DNA of 64,000 nt, taken from contig NZ_CAIT01000009.1 of the NCBI RefSeq assembly GCF_000296815.2, positions 248,001-312,000 on the forward strand, in the 5' to 3' direction. Shown piece by piece: positions 15,803 through 23,632 of this stretch. Origin of the DNA: Fibrisoma limi BUZ 3 (lineage in GTDB: Bacteria; Bacteroidota; Bacteroidia; Cytophagales; Spirosomataceae). Both the position numbers and the translations under genes were made by a program. The notes under the pieces are model-generated. The model ran no database searches and was not told where the DNA came from. It saw only the letters and a list, made by a program, of their open reading frames with translations. The first letter of the stretch is position 1. Every line of letters begins with the position of its first letter.

Positions 15803-17188
15803 ATGAAAAAGACCGTAGTACTCGACGTAGTGGGCCTGTCGTATTCGCTGATTGGCGAGCACACCCCCTTTCTGAACCAATGGATGGCCGACAAACACCG
15901 CGCCACCATCGATCCGATGCTTCCGGCCGTAACGACTTCGGTGCAGTCGACCTACGTAACCGGCAAATGGCCCAGCGAGCACGGCATCGTCGGCAACGGC
16001 TGGTACGACCGTTCGGATGCAGAAGTTAAATTCTGGAAGCAGTCGAACAAGCTCGTTCAGGCCGAGAAGATCTGGGAGCGGGCCAAAGCGGTTGATCCAT
16101 CGTTTACGGTGTCGAAGATGTTCTGGTGGTATAACATGTATTCCACTGCCGACTATTCGGCAACGCCCCGGCCGCAGTACCTCTCCGACGGTCGCAAAAT
16201 GCCCGACTGCTACACCTACCCCGGCGACCTCCGCGACCGGCTCCACGCGCAACTGGGTACGTTCCCACTGTTTCAGTTTTGGGGTCCGGCCACGACCATC
16301 AAGTCCAGCCGGTGGATTGCCGACGCATCAATGCTGGTTGATCAATGGCATAATCCGACATTGACACTGATCTACCTGCCGCACCTGGACTATTGTCTAC
16401 AGAAGTTCGGGCAGGACCCGGCCCGTAACGCCAGCGACCTGCGGGAGATCGACGACGTTTGCCGCGACCTGATCCAGTTTTACGAAAAGCAGGGGGCTGA
16501 CGTAATCGTACTATCAGAGTACGGCATCACGGATGTCAGCCGACCAATCCACATCAACCGTATTCTGCGCGAAGCCGGTCTGATTCGTTATCGGCTGGAA
16601 CAGGGCCTGGAAATGTTCGACGCTGGGGCATCGCCCGCTTTTGCTACCGCCGATCACCAGATTGCTCACGTATATATCAACGATCCGGGCGTAACGAATA
16701 AGGTCCGTTCGATTCTGGAAAAAACACCGGGAATTGAATTGGTGTTAGATAAGGAACAGCAAAAGGCGTATCACATTGATCACGAGCGATCCGGCGACTT
16801 TGTTATCATGGCCGATGCCAACAGTTGGTTTACCTACTACTATTGGCTCGACGACGCCAAAGCGCCTGATTTTGCCCGTATAGTCGATATTCACCGCAAA
16901 CCGGGCTACGATCCGGTTGAAATGTTTATGGACCAGACAAACCCGTTTATCAAACTGAAAGCGGGGTACAAACTGGCCCGGAAAAAACTTGGATTCCGGT
17001 ACCTGATGAATGTGATTTCGCTGGATGCCACCCTCATAAAAGGCTCTCACGGCCGAATCGGTACGGCGAAGGAACATCATCCGGTCTTTATCAGTAAAGG
17101 CGCTGTAGGCGAGTCCCTGTCCGCAACGGCCGTGTACGATCGAATCTGGGAAACATTGACGGCAGGCATCAGCCAACTAACTATGTAA
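15803..17188 (+). CDS. eboF: EboF, alkaline-phosphatase-superfamily phosphodiesterase
   Basis: 461 aa, type I phosphodiesterase/nucleotide pyrophosphatase family. Metal and catalytic residues: Asp 8 in VVLDVVGLS, a Thr nucleophile candidate in PAVTTSVQSTY (about 43), HLDY (about 195), LSEYGITDV (about 235), ATADHQIAHVY (about 278) and the C-terminal HGRIGTAKEHHPVF. It is cytoplasmic by sequence (no signal peptide). In ebo clusters this type of enzyme is usually the last gene, as here. Its substrate is not known. The operon probably ends after it. Confidence 0.85.
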   Translation: MKKTVVLDVVGLSYSLIGEHTPFLNQWMADKHRATIDPMLPAVTTSVQSTYVTGKWPSEHGIVGNGWYDRSDAEVKFWKQSNKLVQAEKIWERAKAVDPSFTVSKMFWWYNMYSTADYSATPRPQYLSDGRKMPDCYTYPGDLRDRLHAQLGTFPLFQFWGPATTIKSSRWIADASMLVDQWHNPTLTLIYLPHLDYCLQKFGQDPARNASDLREIDDVCRDLIQFYEKQGADVIVLSEYGITDVSRPIHINRILREAGLIRYRLEQGLEMFDAGASPAFATADHQIAHVYINDPGVTNKVRSILEKTPGIELVLDKEQQKAYHIDHERSGDFVIMADANSWFTYYYWLDDAKAPDFARIVDIHRKPGYDPVEMFMDQTNPFIKLKAGYKLARKKLGFRYLMNVISLDATLIKGSHGRIGTAKEHHPVFISKGAVGESLSATAVYDRIWETLTAGISQLTM

Positions 17189-17202
17189 GGAAATTCAGAT
17201 AA

Positions 17203-17223
17203 GTTTGTATATTTAGTACAAAC
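17203..17223 (+). promoter_or_regulatory. Palindrome over the candidate promoter of the 17246 lipoprotein gene
   Basis: GTTTGTA (17203-17209) and TACAAAC (17217-17223) are an exact inverted repeat with a 7-bp spacer. A -7-like TATATTTA (17208-17215) lies inside, so the palindrome could be an operator. No -33 box is clear. Confidence 0.3.
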
Positions 17224-17245
17224 AACGCCCAACCCCCTTATAGCC

Positions 17246-17830
17246 ATGAAGAACGCTGCTTATCTGCTTGGCTTGCTGCTTATTGTCTCGGCCTGTGCGC
17301 CGAAACAGTATCCCCTCGGTACGTCGTCGCCCAACGACGATGCGGTTGCGTATCAGGATGGCGCTGAATACTACGTTCCCCGGCAACCGGACTACACCGC
17401 CCGCAAGCGGCTGTATCCGGACCCAATTGGCGGGTTGGGCCGTTCGGAAAATCCTAACATCCGTGTAACGGACATCCGGCACATCAACGACTATACAGTC
17501 GTGTTTATGAGCTTTGAAAATGACCGAGATTCCAGAAACTCGCTGAGTCTTGGCACTACAGCGGCCATCTCATTCAATAAACAGGCCAAGCTCGTTGTTC
17601 CTAACAGCGACCGAACGTATGCTCTCGTGAAGGCCGACGGCATTCCGCTGTCTCCCCAGACCCGCGATGTGTATACCGGCGACCGGGCTAGTTTCGCGTT
17701 GTATTTCGAACGACTCGACCCCAGCGTTACGGTTTTCAGCCTGATCGAATGCCAGAGCGATGCGTCAAATTCGTGTTTTAATGTCTTCGACATGAACGCG
17801 TCGAAACCAGGTGCCCCAACCAGTAATTAA
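17246..17830 (+). CDS. Hypothetical lipoprotein
   Basis: 194 aa. A lipoprotein signal (LLGLLLIVSAC, Cys 17) is followed by a polar mature part without known motifs. Residues about 75-190 have alternating beta-like hydrophobicity (YTVVFMSFENDRDSR, DRASFALYFERLDPSVTVF), suggestive of an extracytoplasmic beta-sandwich such as DUF4352-like domains, but I cannot name it. Two Cys near the C terminus (ECQSDASNSCF) could form a disulfide. Confidence 0.7.
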   Translation: MKNAAYLLGLLLIVSACAPKQYPLGTSSPNDDAVAYQDGAEYYVPRQPDYTARKRLYPDPIGGLGRSENPNIRVTDIRHINDYTVVFMSFENDRDSRNSLSLGTTAAISFNKQAKLVVPNSDRTYALVKADGIPLSPQTRDVYTGDRASFALYFERLDPSVTVFSLIECQSDASNSCFNVFDMNASKPGAPTSN

Positions 17831-17922
17831 TCAGAAAAGCGGCTTTTTTCTGTCGGCTGAATATAGTTATCCACCTACTACGTCGTTAGTAAGGTATTGT
17901 CCTCTTTGTTTTAAGTGCCGTT

Positions 17923-18456
17923 ATGAATGTAATCCCTTTCTCAGTACTTAATTGCCGTTTTTACTACTTCACATTTTTTTCAATCTCATTTCTACTAATC
18001 GGTTCACTTAGCCAGGCACAAACGCCCATGCCGACTCGCCTGGCCCACCGAATACTTTCCGGTTATTCCGTAATTACCGATGCGCCCGTCAACAAGGGCA
18101 AGCCTACACTCTTTGTATTTGAGCAGGCCGATACGTTCAAAACCGTGTTTCAACCCGCATCAGGCCAGCGGCAAACTAATCCGAATTTCAGCAAAGAAAT
18201 GGTGGTAGGTGTGGTCCTGCCCTCCACCGGCAAGTCACCTAAGCTCACCGTCAGTCGCGTATTTGTAAAGGATTCTGTGCTGACGTTCCGGTATATCAAG
18301 CAAACGGATACCAGCAAAACGGCGTCGGTACAGACCACAACCGTTACGCCCATGCTGCTGGTAGCGATTCCGAAACAAACGGTGCTGAGTGCCCGCCTGA
18401 TCGAGAATGGGCGTCTGGTTCAAACGATCAAGCGCCGGGAGGAAGAGGATAAGTAG
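17923..18456 (+). CDS. Hypothetical secreted protein
   Basis: 177 aa with a long signal peptide (hydrophobic about residues 13-31, cleavage near SQAQ 35). The mature part is beta-rich and Thr-rich, with the pattern FSKEMVVGVVLPSTGKSPKLTVSRVFVKDS reminiscent of PrcB_C-like domains (a protease-associated family), but I hold that at low confidence. Its stop codon lies inside the left arm of a 30-bp hairpin that separates it from the convergent DUF2911 gene. Confidence 0.65.
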   Translation: MNVIPFSVLNCRFYYFTFFSISFLLIGSLSQAQTPMPTRLAHRILSGYSVITDAPVNKGKPTLFVFEQADTFKTVFQPASGQRQTNPNFSKEMVVGVVLPSTGKSPKLTVSRVFVKDSVLTFRYIKQTDTSKTASVQTTTVTPMLLVAIPKQTVLSARLIENGRLVQTIKRREEEDK

Positions 18457-18516
18457 GCAATGTGGTGATGGTGGTGTCAGGTTCTAAACCTGACACCACC
18501 ATCACCACATTGCCTA
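18454..18516. terminator. Long perfect hairpin between convergent genes
   Basis: Arms 18454-18483 and 18487-18516 are 30-bp perfect reverse complements around a 3-nt loop. The arm contains GTGGTGATGGTGG and a GTCAGGTT end. The stop codon of the secreted-protein gene is in the left arm and the DUF2911 gene ends 10 bp beyond the right arm, so the hairpin can act as a shared terminator, although it lacks a T-run. It may be a dispersed repeat. Confidence 0.7.
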
Positions 18517-18525
18517 ACAGGTGTT

Positions 18526-19638
18526 TTAATTCACATCTTTGCCCTGCGCCAGTTGTTGCAGCAGCCGTTCGACGTTGGCTTTGTTGTTGGCATCGGGGGC
18601 CAGGGCGAGAGCTTTTTTACCCCAGTCGGCAGCCGCTTTGTAATCGCCAACAGCCGAATAGGCCCGCATTAGCCCCATGTTTGACAGGAATACGTTGGGG
18701 TTCTTTTTGGCCAGCGATTGAAACACCTCCAGCGCTTCCTTCGCTTTCTTTTGCCGGATCAACTGCCGACCGTACTGGTAATACTCCTGCTCGTTGGCCA
18801 TCGGCAGCGCTTCTTTCATCAGCGCGTCAGCTTCCGCCTGCTTTCCAGTCATCGTCAGCAGCCGGGCTTTGGTGCTGAGCGTCCCGAAGGTTTTTTGCCC
18901 AACGAACTGTCCATTGATGGCGTAGTCGGCCCAGCGAAGGGCTTCGTCGAGGTTTACGTTCCGATCGGCGCAGTACGCAGCCGCCTGTTGATAAGCCTCC
19001 GCCCGGAAGCCCTTTTCGCCCCGCAGTTCGTTTCTCAACGAAGCCAGTTGGGTCTGTACTACGTCGACTGTTACGGTGAACGGAATTTTCCACGTTTCCC
19101 ACATTAGGGCGATTACGGCCGACGAGTCTGTTTCATCGGTGAACTCATACTTCAGCCGCTCCACCATCGGCTGGTTTTTGACTGGCTTCACCGTCACGCG
19201 CAGGGCGTCGTCTTTCGGGTCATAGAAATAGCTCCCCCACGAAGTGCTGGTTTTCGAGAAGATTACCGTCACTTCATTTTCTTCGACGCCCATCATCAGC
19301 CCGTATGTACCGGCCGCCAGTGGTTTGCCTTCTACCATTACGTCCGTACTGAACGAGATCGTCGTGTTCTCGTTGGCACCGGCCCGCCAGGGAGCCTGTT
19401 TGCTCGTCCCGAAACCCAGGTCCTTATAGCCGAAATGCACCAGTTGGCCCCAGATTTTCCCTTCGCGACCTTTCACCGCCGGGCGGTCGTAATCAATCGT
19501 TACGTTCGTAAGGCCGATGTATTCGGTTACCGATGCTTTTTTGTTACCGCCATCGGCCGGAAACGTAAGCTGGGCGAATCCAGGAAGTTGCGCCGTCATC
19601 AGCCCAACCCCCAGTAGAAGTAGTCGTGTTGTTTTCAT
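18526..19638 (-). CDS. DUF2911 protein with TPR-like C terminus
   Basis: 370 aa from the ATG at 19638. A signal peptide ends near GFAQ (about residue 23). Residues about 30-170 form the DUF2911 domain (VTIDYDRPAVKGREGKIWG, PLAAGTYGLMMG), a beta-rich domain of unknown function common in Bacteroidota. Residues about 200-365 are helical repeats of TPR type (AKEALEVFQSLAKKNPN, AADWGKKALALAPD). It is probably periplasmic. The upstream in-frame TTG at 19647 is less likely as a start. Confidence 0.9.
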   Translation of the reverse strand: MKTTRLLLLGVGLMTAQLPGFAQLTFPADGGNKKASVTEYIGLTNVTIDYDRPAVKGREGKIWGQLVHFGYKDLGFGTSKQAPWRAGANENTTISFSTDVMVEGKPLAAGTYGLMMGVEENEVTVIFSKTSTSWGSYFYDPKDDALRVTVKPVKNQPMVERLKYEFTDETDSSAVIALMWETWKIPFTVTVDVVQTQLASLRNELRGEKGFRAEAYQQAAAYCADRNVNLDEALRWADYAINGQFVGQKTFGTLSTKARLLTMTGKQAEADALMKEALPMANEQEYYQYGRQLIRQKKAKEALEVFQSLAKKNPNVFLSNMGLMRAYSAVGDYKAAADWGKKALALAPDANNKANVERLLQQLAQGKDVN

Positions 19639-19814
19639 GAGAATCAAAATAATGGGTTAGGCGGATTGACATAAAGCTCTTTTTGATGAATGGGCACGAA
19701 ACTCGCTTCAACTGTGGCTACGCCAGTCCAAACTGAATTGGCCCGGGCGCGAAACTAACCCGACGTGAACCACTGTTACCAACGAACAGGCACCTCCAAC
19801 GCCCTAAAATTCCG

Positions 19815-19822
19815 TATCTTTG
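19815..19822 (+). promoter_or_regulatory. Candidate -7 box of ileS
   Basis: TATCTTTG matches TAnnTTTG exactly and continues with CA, as in many Bacteroidota promoters. A -33 box is not evident. It implies a leader of roughly 90 nt before ileS. Confidence 0.4.
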
Positions 19823-19869
19823 CACTCGCTTTGTCCTACCCCAGGTAGGCAGGCGATCCGATATTTTTC

Positions 19870-19895
19870 TGCTTTGGCCGCATAAGGCCGGAGCA
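19870..19895 (+). promoter_or_regulatory. Leader hairpin of ileS
   Basis: TGCTTTGGCC (19870-19879) and GGCCGGAGCA (19886-19895) pair over 10 positions in RNA, with two G-U pairs, around the loop GCATAA. It sits 25 nt before the GTG start. It could affect translation of ileS. It lacks T-box features. Confidence 0.4.
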
Positions 19896-19920
19896 GTAGA
19901 CCCGATTAACGTCCAACGCG

Positions 19921-22900
19921 GTGAAGTACAAGCAATATGAGTCCCTCGATTACGCGCAGATCGCGGCCGAGGTATTGAGTTATTGGAACCAGAATCAGGT
20001 ATTTGAGCAGTCCGTCGCGATCCGCGAGGGTCAGCCCAGTTTTACGTTCTACGAGGGGCCTCCTTCCGCCAACGGAACGCCGGGTATTCACCACGTGATG
20101 GCGCGGACGATTAAGGATATTTTTTGCCGGTACAAAACCCTGCGTGGCTTCCAGGTAAAGCGCAAGGGCGGCTGGGATACGCACGGCCTGCCCATTGAGT
20201 TGCAGGTTGAAAAAGAACTTGGCATCACCAAAGAAGACATCGGCAAGACGATCAGTGTTGAAGAATACAACCAGAAATGCCGCGAAACGGTCATGCGCTT
20301 CACCGACCAGTGGAACGAAATGACCCAGAAGATGGGCTATTGGGTTGACCTCGACAATCCGTACGTTACGTACGAAAACGAGTACATCGAAACCCTTTGG
20401 TACCTACTTAAGCAGTTGTACGAGAAAGGCTTACTCTACAAAGGATACACGATTCAGCCGTATTCGCCCAAAGCCGGTACGGGTCTCAGTTCCCACGAAC
20501 TGAACATGCCCGGTACGTACAAGGACGTAAAGGATACGACCATCGTCGCGCAGTTCCGGGTGAAACCAACCGGCAAATCCGGTTTTCTTTTCTTCGATTC
20601 GGGCGACGCCGACGTCTATATTCTGGCCTGGACAACCACGCCCTGGACCTTACCGGCCAACTCGGCGCTGACCGTTGGAAAAGACATTGACTACGTACTC
20701 GTTAAAACGTTCAATCAATACACACACGAATCGATCAACGTAGTGCTGGCGAAAGCGCTGGTCGGCCGATGGTTCAACGAAAAAGGACGGCAGGATGACC
20801 CCAGCAGTCCGGTGTTTGATACGTATCTGCCGAACGATAAAGTGATTCCCTGGGCTATCGTTTCCGAATTTAAAGGGGAACACCTCCAGGGCGTCGAGTA
20901 CGAACAGTTGATGCCATATGTCCAGCCGGAGGGCAACGCCTTCCGGGTTATCCTGGGCGACTTCGTCACGACGGAGGATGGTACGGGGGTGGTACACACC
21001 TCGCCGACTTTTGGTGCAGATGACTTCCGGGTAGCGCAGGCTAACGGCATCCCAGCTATCATGGTCAAAGACGAAACCGGCAAAGATGTACCCATTGTGG
21101 ACAAGCAGGGCCGGTTTGTTCAGGAGATAACCGACTTCGCCGGGCGCTACGTTAAAGAGCAGTATTACTCCGACGAAGAGCAGGCTGATCCGGACTTCAA
21201 ACCGACGGACGTACTGATCGCCATCAAGCTGAAGGAAGAGAATAAAGCGTTCCGGGTCGAGAAGTACGAACACCCGTACCCGCACTGCTGGCGGACCGAC
21301 CGGCCCGTTTTATACTACCCGCTTGATAGCTGGTTTATTCGGACAACGGCCGTGAAAGACCGGATGGTGGAGTTGAACAAGACCATCAACTGGCAGCCCG
21401 AAAGCACCGGCACCGGCCGCTTCGGCAACTGGCTCGAAAACCTCGTCGACTGGAATTTGTCGCGGTCGCGCTACTGGGGAACGCCGTTGCCGATCTGGCG
21501 GGCGGAAGCGGGTGAAGAGGTCTGTATTGGTTCGGTTGCTGAACTGGTGTCAATGAGCGAACGAGCAAATGAGCGAATGAGCGAATGGGTTGCTCAGGGC
21601 AAAACCGACTTTCAGGCTTACATCGACAAGAATAAAGCGTTTCTGGCTGCTTATACCGATGGTACGTACGATTTGCACCGACCGTACTCTGATGAGCTTT
21701 ACTTCGTTTCGGACAAGGGGAACCTGATGCAGCGGGAGCCGGACCTGATCGACGTTTGGTTCGATTCGGGCGCGATGCCGTATGCGCAGTGGCACTATCC
21801 GTTTGCCAATCAGGATACGTTTGAGCAAGCCTTTCCGGCAGATTTCATTTCAGAAGGCGTAGACCAGACGCGCGGCTGGTTCTTTACGCTCCACGCTATT
21901 GCCGTGATGCTGTTCGATTCCGTCGCGTTCAAGAACGTCGTGTCGACGGGTCTGGTGCTGGACAAGAACGGCAACAAAATGTCGAAACGGCTGGGCAACG
22001 CCATCGATCCGTTCGAGACGCTGGCCAACTTCGGTCCGGATGCTACGCGCTGGTACATGATCACCAACGCTGAGCCCTGGGATAACCTGCGGTTCAACCT
22101 CGACGGTGTGGGCGAGGTGCAGCGGAAGTTCTTTGGTACGTTGTTCAATACGTACAATTTCTTCGCGCTGTACGCCAACCTCGACAACTATACGATCAAC
22201 GAGTTTGATAGAGTCCCCCGCGAACGACTGACCGAGCTGGACCGCTGGATTCTGTCGAAGCTGAACACGTTGATCAAGGACGTAACGGAGCAGTACGAAG
22301 CTTACAACCCGACTAAAGCCGGGCGGTTAATCCAGGATTTCGTATCCGATCAGCTCTCGAACTGGTACGTGCGGTTATCACGCCGACGTTTCTGGACGGG
22401 GGCGCCTAAGACCGGGGCGTCGGACGCAGGAGAATTGACCGAAGACAAGCGGGCGGCTTACGAGACGTTGCAGCACTGCCTGCTGACCGTAGGGCAACTG
22501 ATGTCGCCGATCGCGCCGTTCTTCGCCGACTGGCTTTACCACAGCCTGACCGATGGTATCCGCGAGGTTGCCAGAAATCAAAATACCGCAGTGGCGGACC
22601 ACCCACTACGCCATGATTCAGTGCATCTGACCGACTGGCATCCGTACGAAGCCGATTGGGTAGACACCGATCTGGAAACGTCGATGCAACTGGCACAGGA
22701 CATCTCGTCGCTGGTACACTCGTTGCGGAAGGGCCATAAACTGAAAGTTCGTCAGCCGCTGAGCCGGGTGCTGATTCCGGTCCTGAACGAGCAGACACGC
22801 CGGCAGATCGAGCACGTAGCACCGATCATTATGTCGGAGGTGAACGTCAAAGCCGTTGAGTTCGTCGACGATGCGTCGGGCATTTTGAAGAAGAAGGTAA

Positions 22901-23406
22901 AGCCCAACTTCAAAGCGCTGGGCCCGAAGTTTGGCAAGCAGATGAAGGACGTAGCGGCCGCTATCACGGCCATGACCGACGAGCAGTTGAAGGAGCTGGA
23001 GCAGGTCGGCAGTTTACAGTTGTCAGTAGGTAGCATCGCCCTCTCCGATGTAGAAGTTTTGACGGAAGACATCCCGGGCTGGTTGGTTGCCAGCGAAGGC
23101 GGCCTGACCGTAGCGCTGGACGTAACCGTAACCGACGAACTGCGTCGGGAAGGGATTGCCCGCGACTTCGTCAACCGCATCCAGAACCTGCGTAAAGACC
23201 GCGACTTTGACGTGACGGACAAAATTCGTATTGAGTTAGAACGCAACGACGAAGCACTGGCCGAAGCCATTGAAGCCAATAAGTCGTACATCCAGCAGGA
23301 AGTACAGGCCGTTTCGCTGGACCTCGTTGGCGGCTTAAACGGTGAGGCTGTTGAAATTGAAATGGATGAGTTTCTGCTTCGCGTTAAGGTAGCCGTGGCC
23401 TCGTAA
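19921..23406 (+). CDS. ileS: Isoleucyl-tRNA synthetase
   Basis: 1161 aa, class Ia synthetase; charges tRNA-Ile and edits valine. The start is GTG (KYKQYESLDYAQIAAEV). The HIGH-type motif is GIHHVMAR (about residue 59) after PPSANGTP; the second signature is NGNKMSKRLGN (about 683). The CP1 editing domain lies between (TTPWTLPANSALTVG; GTGVVHTSPTFGADD). The C-terminal anticodon and DUF5915-like region is present. This long form without the C-terminal zinc-binding domain is usual for Bacteroidota. Residues about 545-556 (MSERANERMSEW) come from an 8-bp tandem repeat inside the gene. Confidence 0.97.
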   Translation: MKYKQYESLDYAQIAAEVLSYWNQNQVFEQSVAIREGQPSFTFYEGPPSANGTPGIHHVMARTIKDIFCRYKTLRGFQVKRKGGWDTHGLPIELQVEKELGITKEDIGKTISVEEYNQKCRETVMRFTDQWNEMTQKMGYWVDLDNPYVTYENEYIETLWYLLKQLYEKGLLYKGYTIQPYSPKAGTGLSSHELNMPGTYKDVKDTTIVAQFRVKPTGKSGFLFFDSGDADVYILAWTTTPWTLPANSALTVGKDIDYVLVKTFNQYTHESINVVLAKALVGRWFNEKGRQDDPSSPVFDTYLPNDKVIPWAIVSEFKGEHLQGVEYEQLMPYVQPEGNAFRVILGDFVTTEDGTGVVHTSPTFGADDFRVAQANGIPAIMVKDETGKDVPIVDKQGRFVQEITDFAGRYVKEQYYSDEEQADPDFKPTDVLIAIKLKEENKAFRVEKYEHPYPHCWRTDRPVLYYPLDSWFIRTTAVKDRMVELNKTINWQPESTGTGRFGNWLENLVDWNLSRSRYWGTPLPIWRAEAGEEVCIGSVAELVSMSERANERMSEWVAQGKTDFQAYIDKNKAFLAAYTDGTYDLHRPYSDELYFVSDKGNLMQREPDLIDVWFDSGAMPYAQWHYPFANQDTFEQAFPADFISEGVDQTRGWFFTLHAIAVMLFDSVAFKNVVSTGLVLDKNGNKMSKRLGNAIDPFETLANFGPDATRWYMITNAEPWDNLRFNLDGVGEVQRKFFGTLFNTYNFFALYANLDNYTINEFDRVPRERLTELDRWILSKLNTLIKDVTEQYEAYNPTKAGRLIQDFVSDQLSNWYVRLSRRRFWTGAPKTGASDAGELTEDKRAAYETLQHCLLTVGQLMSPIAPFFADWLYHSLTDGIREVARNQNTAVADHPLRHDSVHLTDWHPYEADWVDTDLETSMQLAQDISSLVHSLRKGHKLKVRQPLSRVLIPVLNEQTRRQIEHVAPIIMSEVNVKAVEFVDDASGILKKKVKPNFKALGPKFGKQMKDVAAAITAMTDEQLKELEQVGSLQLSVGSIALSDVEVLTEDIPGWLVASEGGLTVALDVTVTDELRREGIARDFVNRIQNLRKDRDFDVTDKIRIELERNDEALAEAIEANKSYIQQEVQAVSLDLVGGLNGEAVEIEMDEFLLRVKVAVAS
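21552..21587 (+). repeat. Four 8-bp repeats inside the ileS coding sequence
   Basis: AATGAGCG, AACGAGCA, AATGAGCG and AATGAGCG follow one another at 21552-21583, with a fifth degenerate copy starting. Because 8 is not a multiple of 3 the units are read in successive frames, giving MSERANER then MSEW. The same unit family forms the arms of the hairpin at 33415-33543. Confidence 0.8.
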
Positions 23407-23432
23407 AGCCCGCATACCTCATAAAATTCTGT

Positions 23433-23480
23433 ACATCGCCCGGTTGACCAGATGCCTTTGGCAGGTCGGCCGGGCGATGT
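23433..23480 (+). terminator. Terminator hairpin after ileS (copy 1 of a duplicated element)
   Basis: A 17-bp stem starting ACATCGCCCGG and ending CCGGGCGATGT, with two G-U pairs, carries an inner TGCC/GGCA stem-loop. It lies 26 bp after the ileS stop. A near-identical copy is at 25342-25389 (48 of 51 positions, counting the trailing TTG). Confidence 0.75.
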
Positions 23481-23632
23481 TTGCATTTAGTCACCTGGTC
23501 CGTTTGGTAGGATATATTTAGTTATGAATATGTTACCACCCAAGACAACCCAATAACTTCTTGACTAAATACCACTTTCGGGTAAGTCGTTGACTTAACA
23601 ACGGTATTCTTCATCTTAAAACCTCGATTCCA

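Noticed and set aside
19823-19920. A T-box riboswitch before ileS
   Set aside because: Only one hairpin is visible; no T-box bulge or terminator/antiterminator pair is present, and T-boxes are not expected in Bacteroidota.
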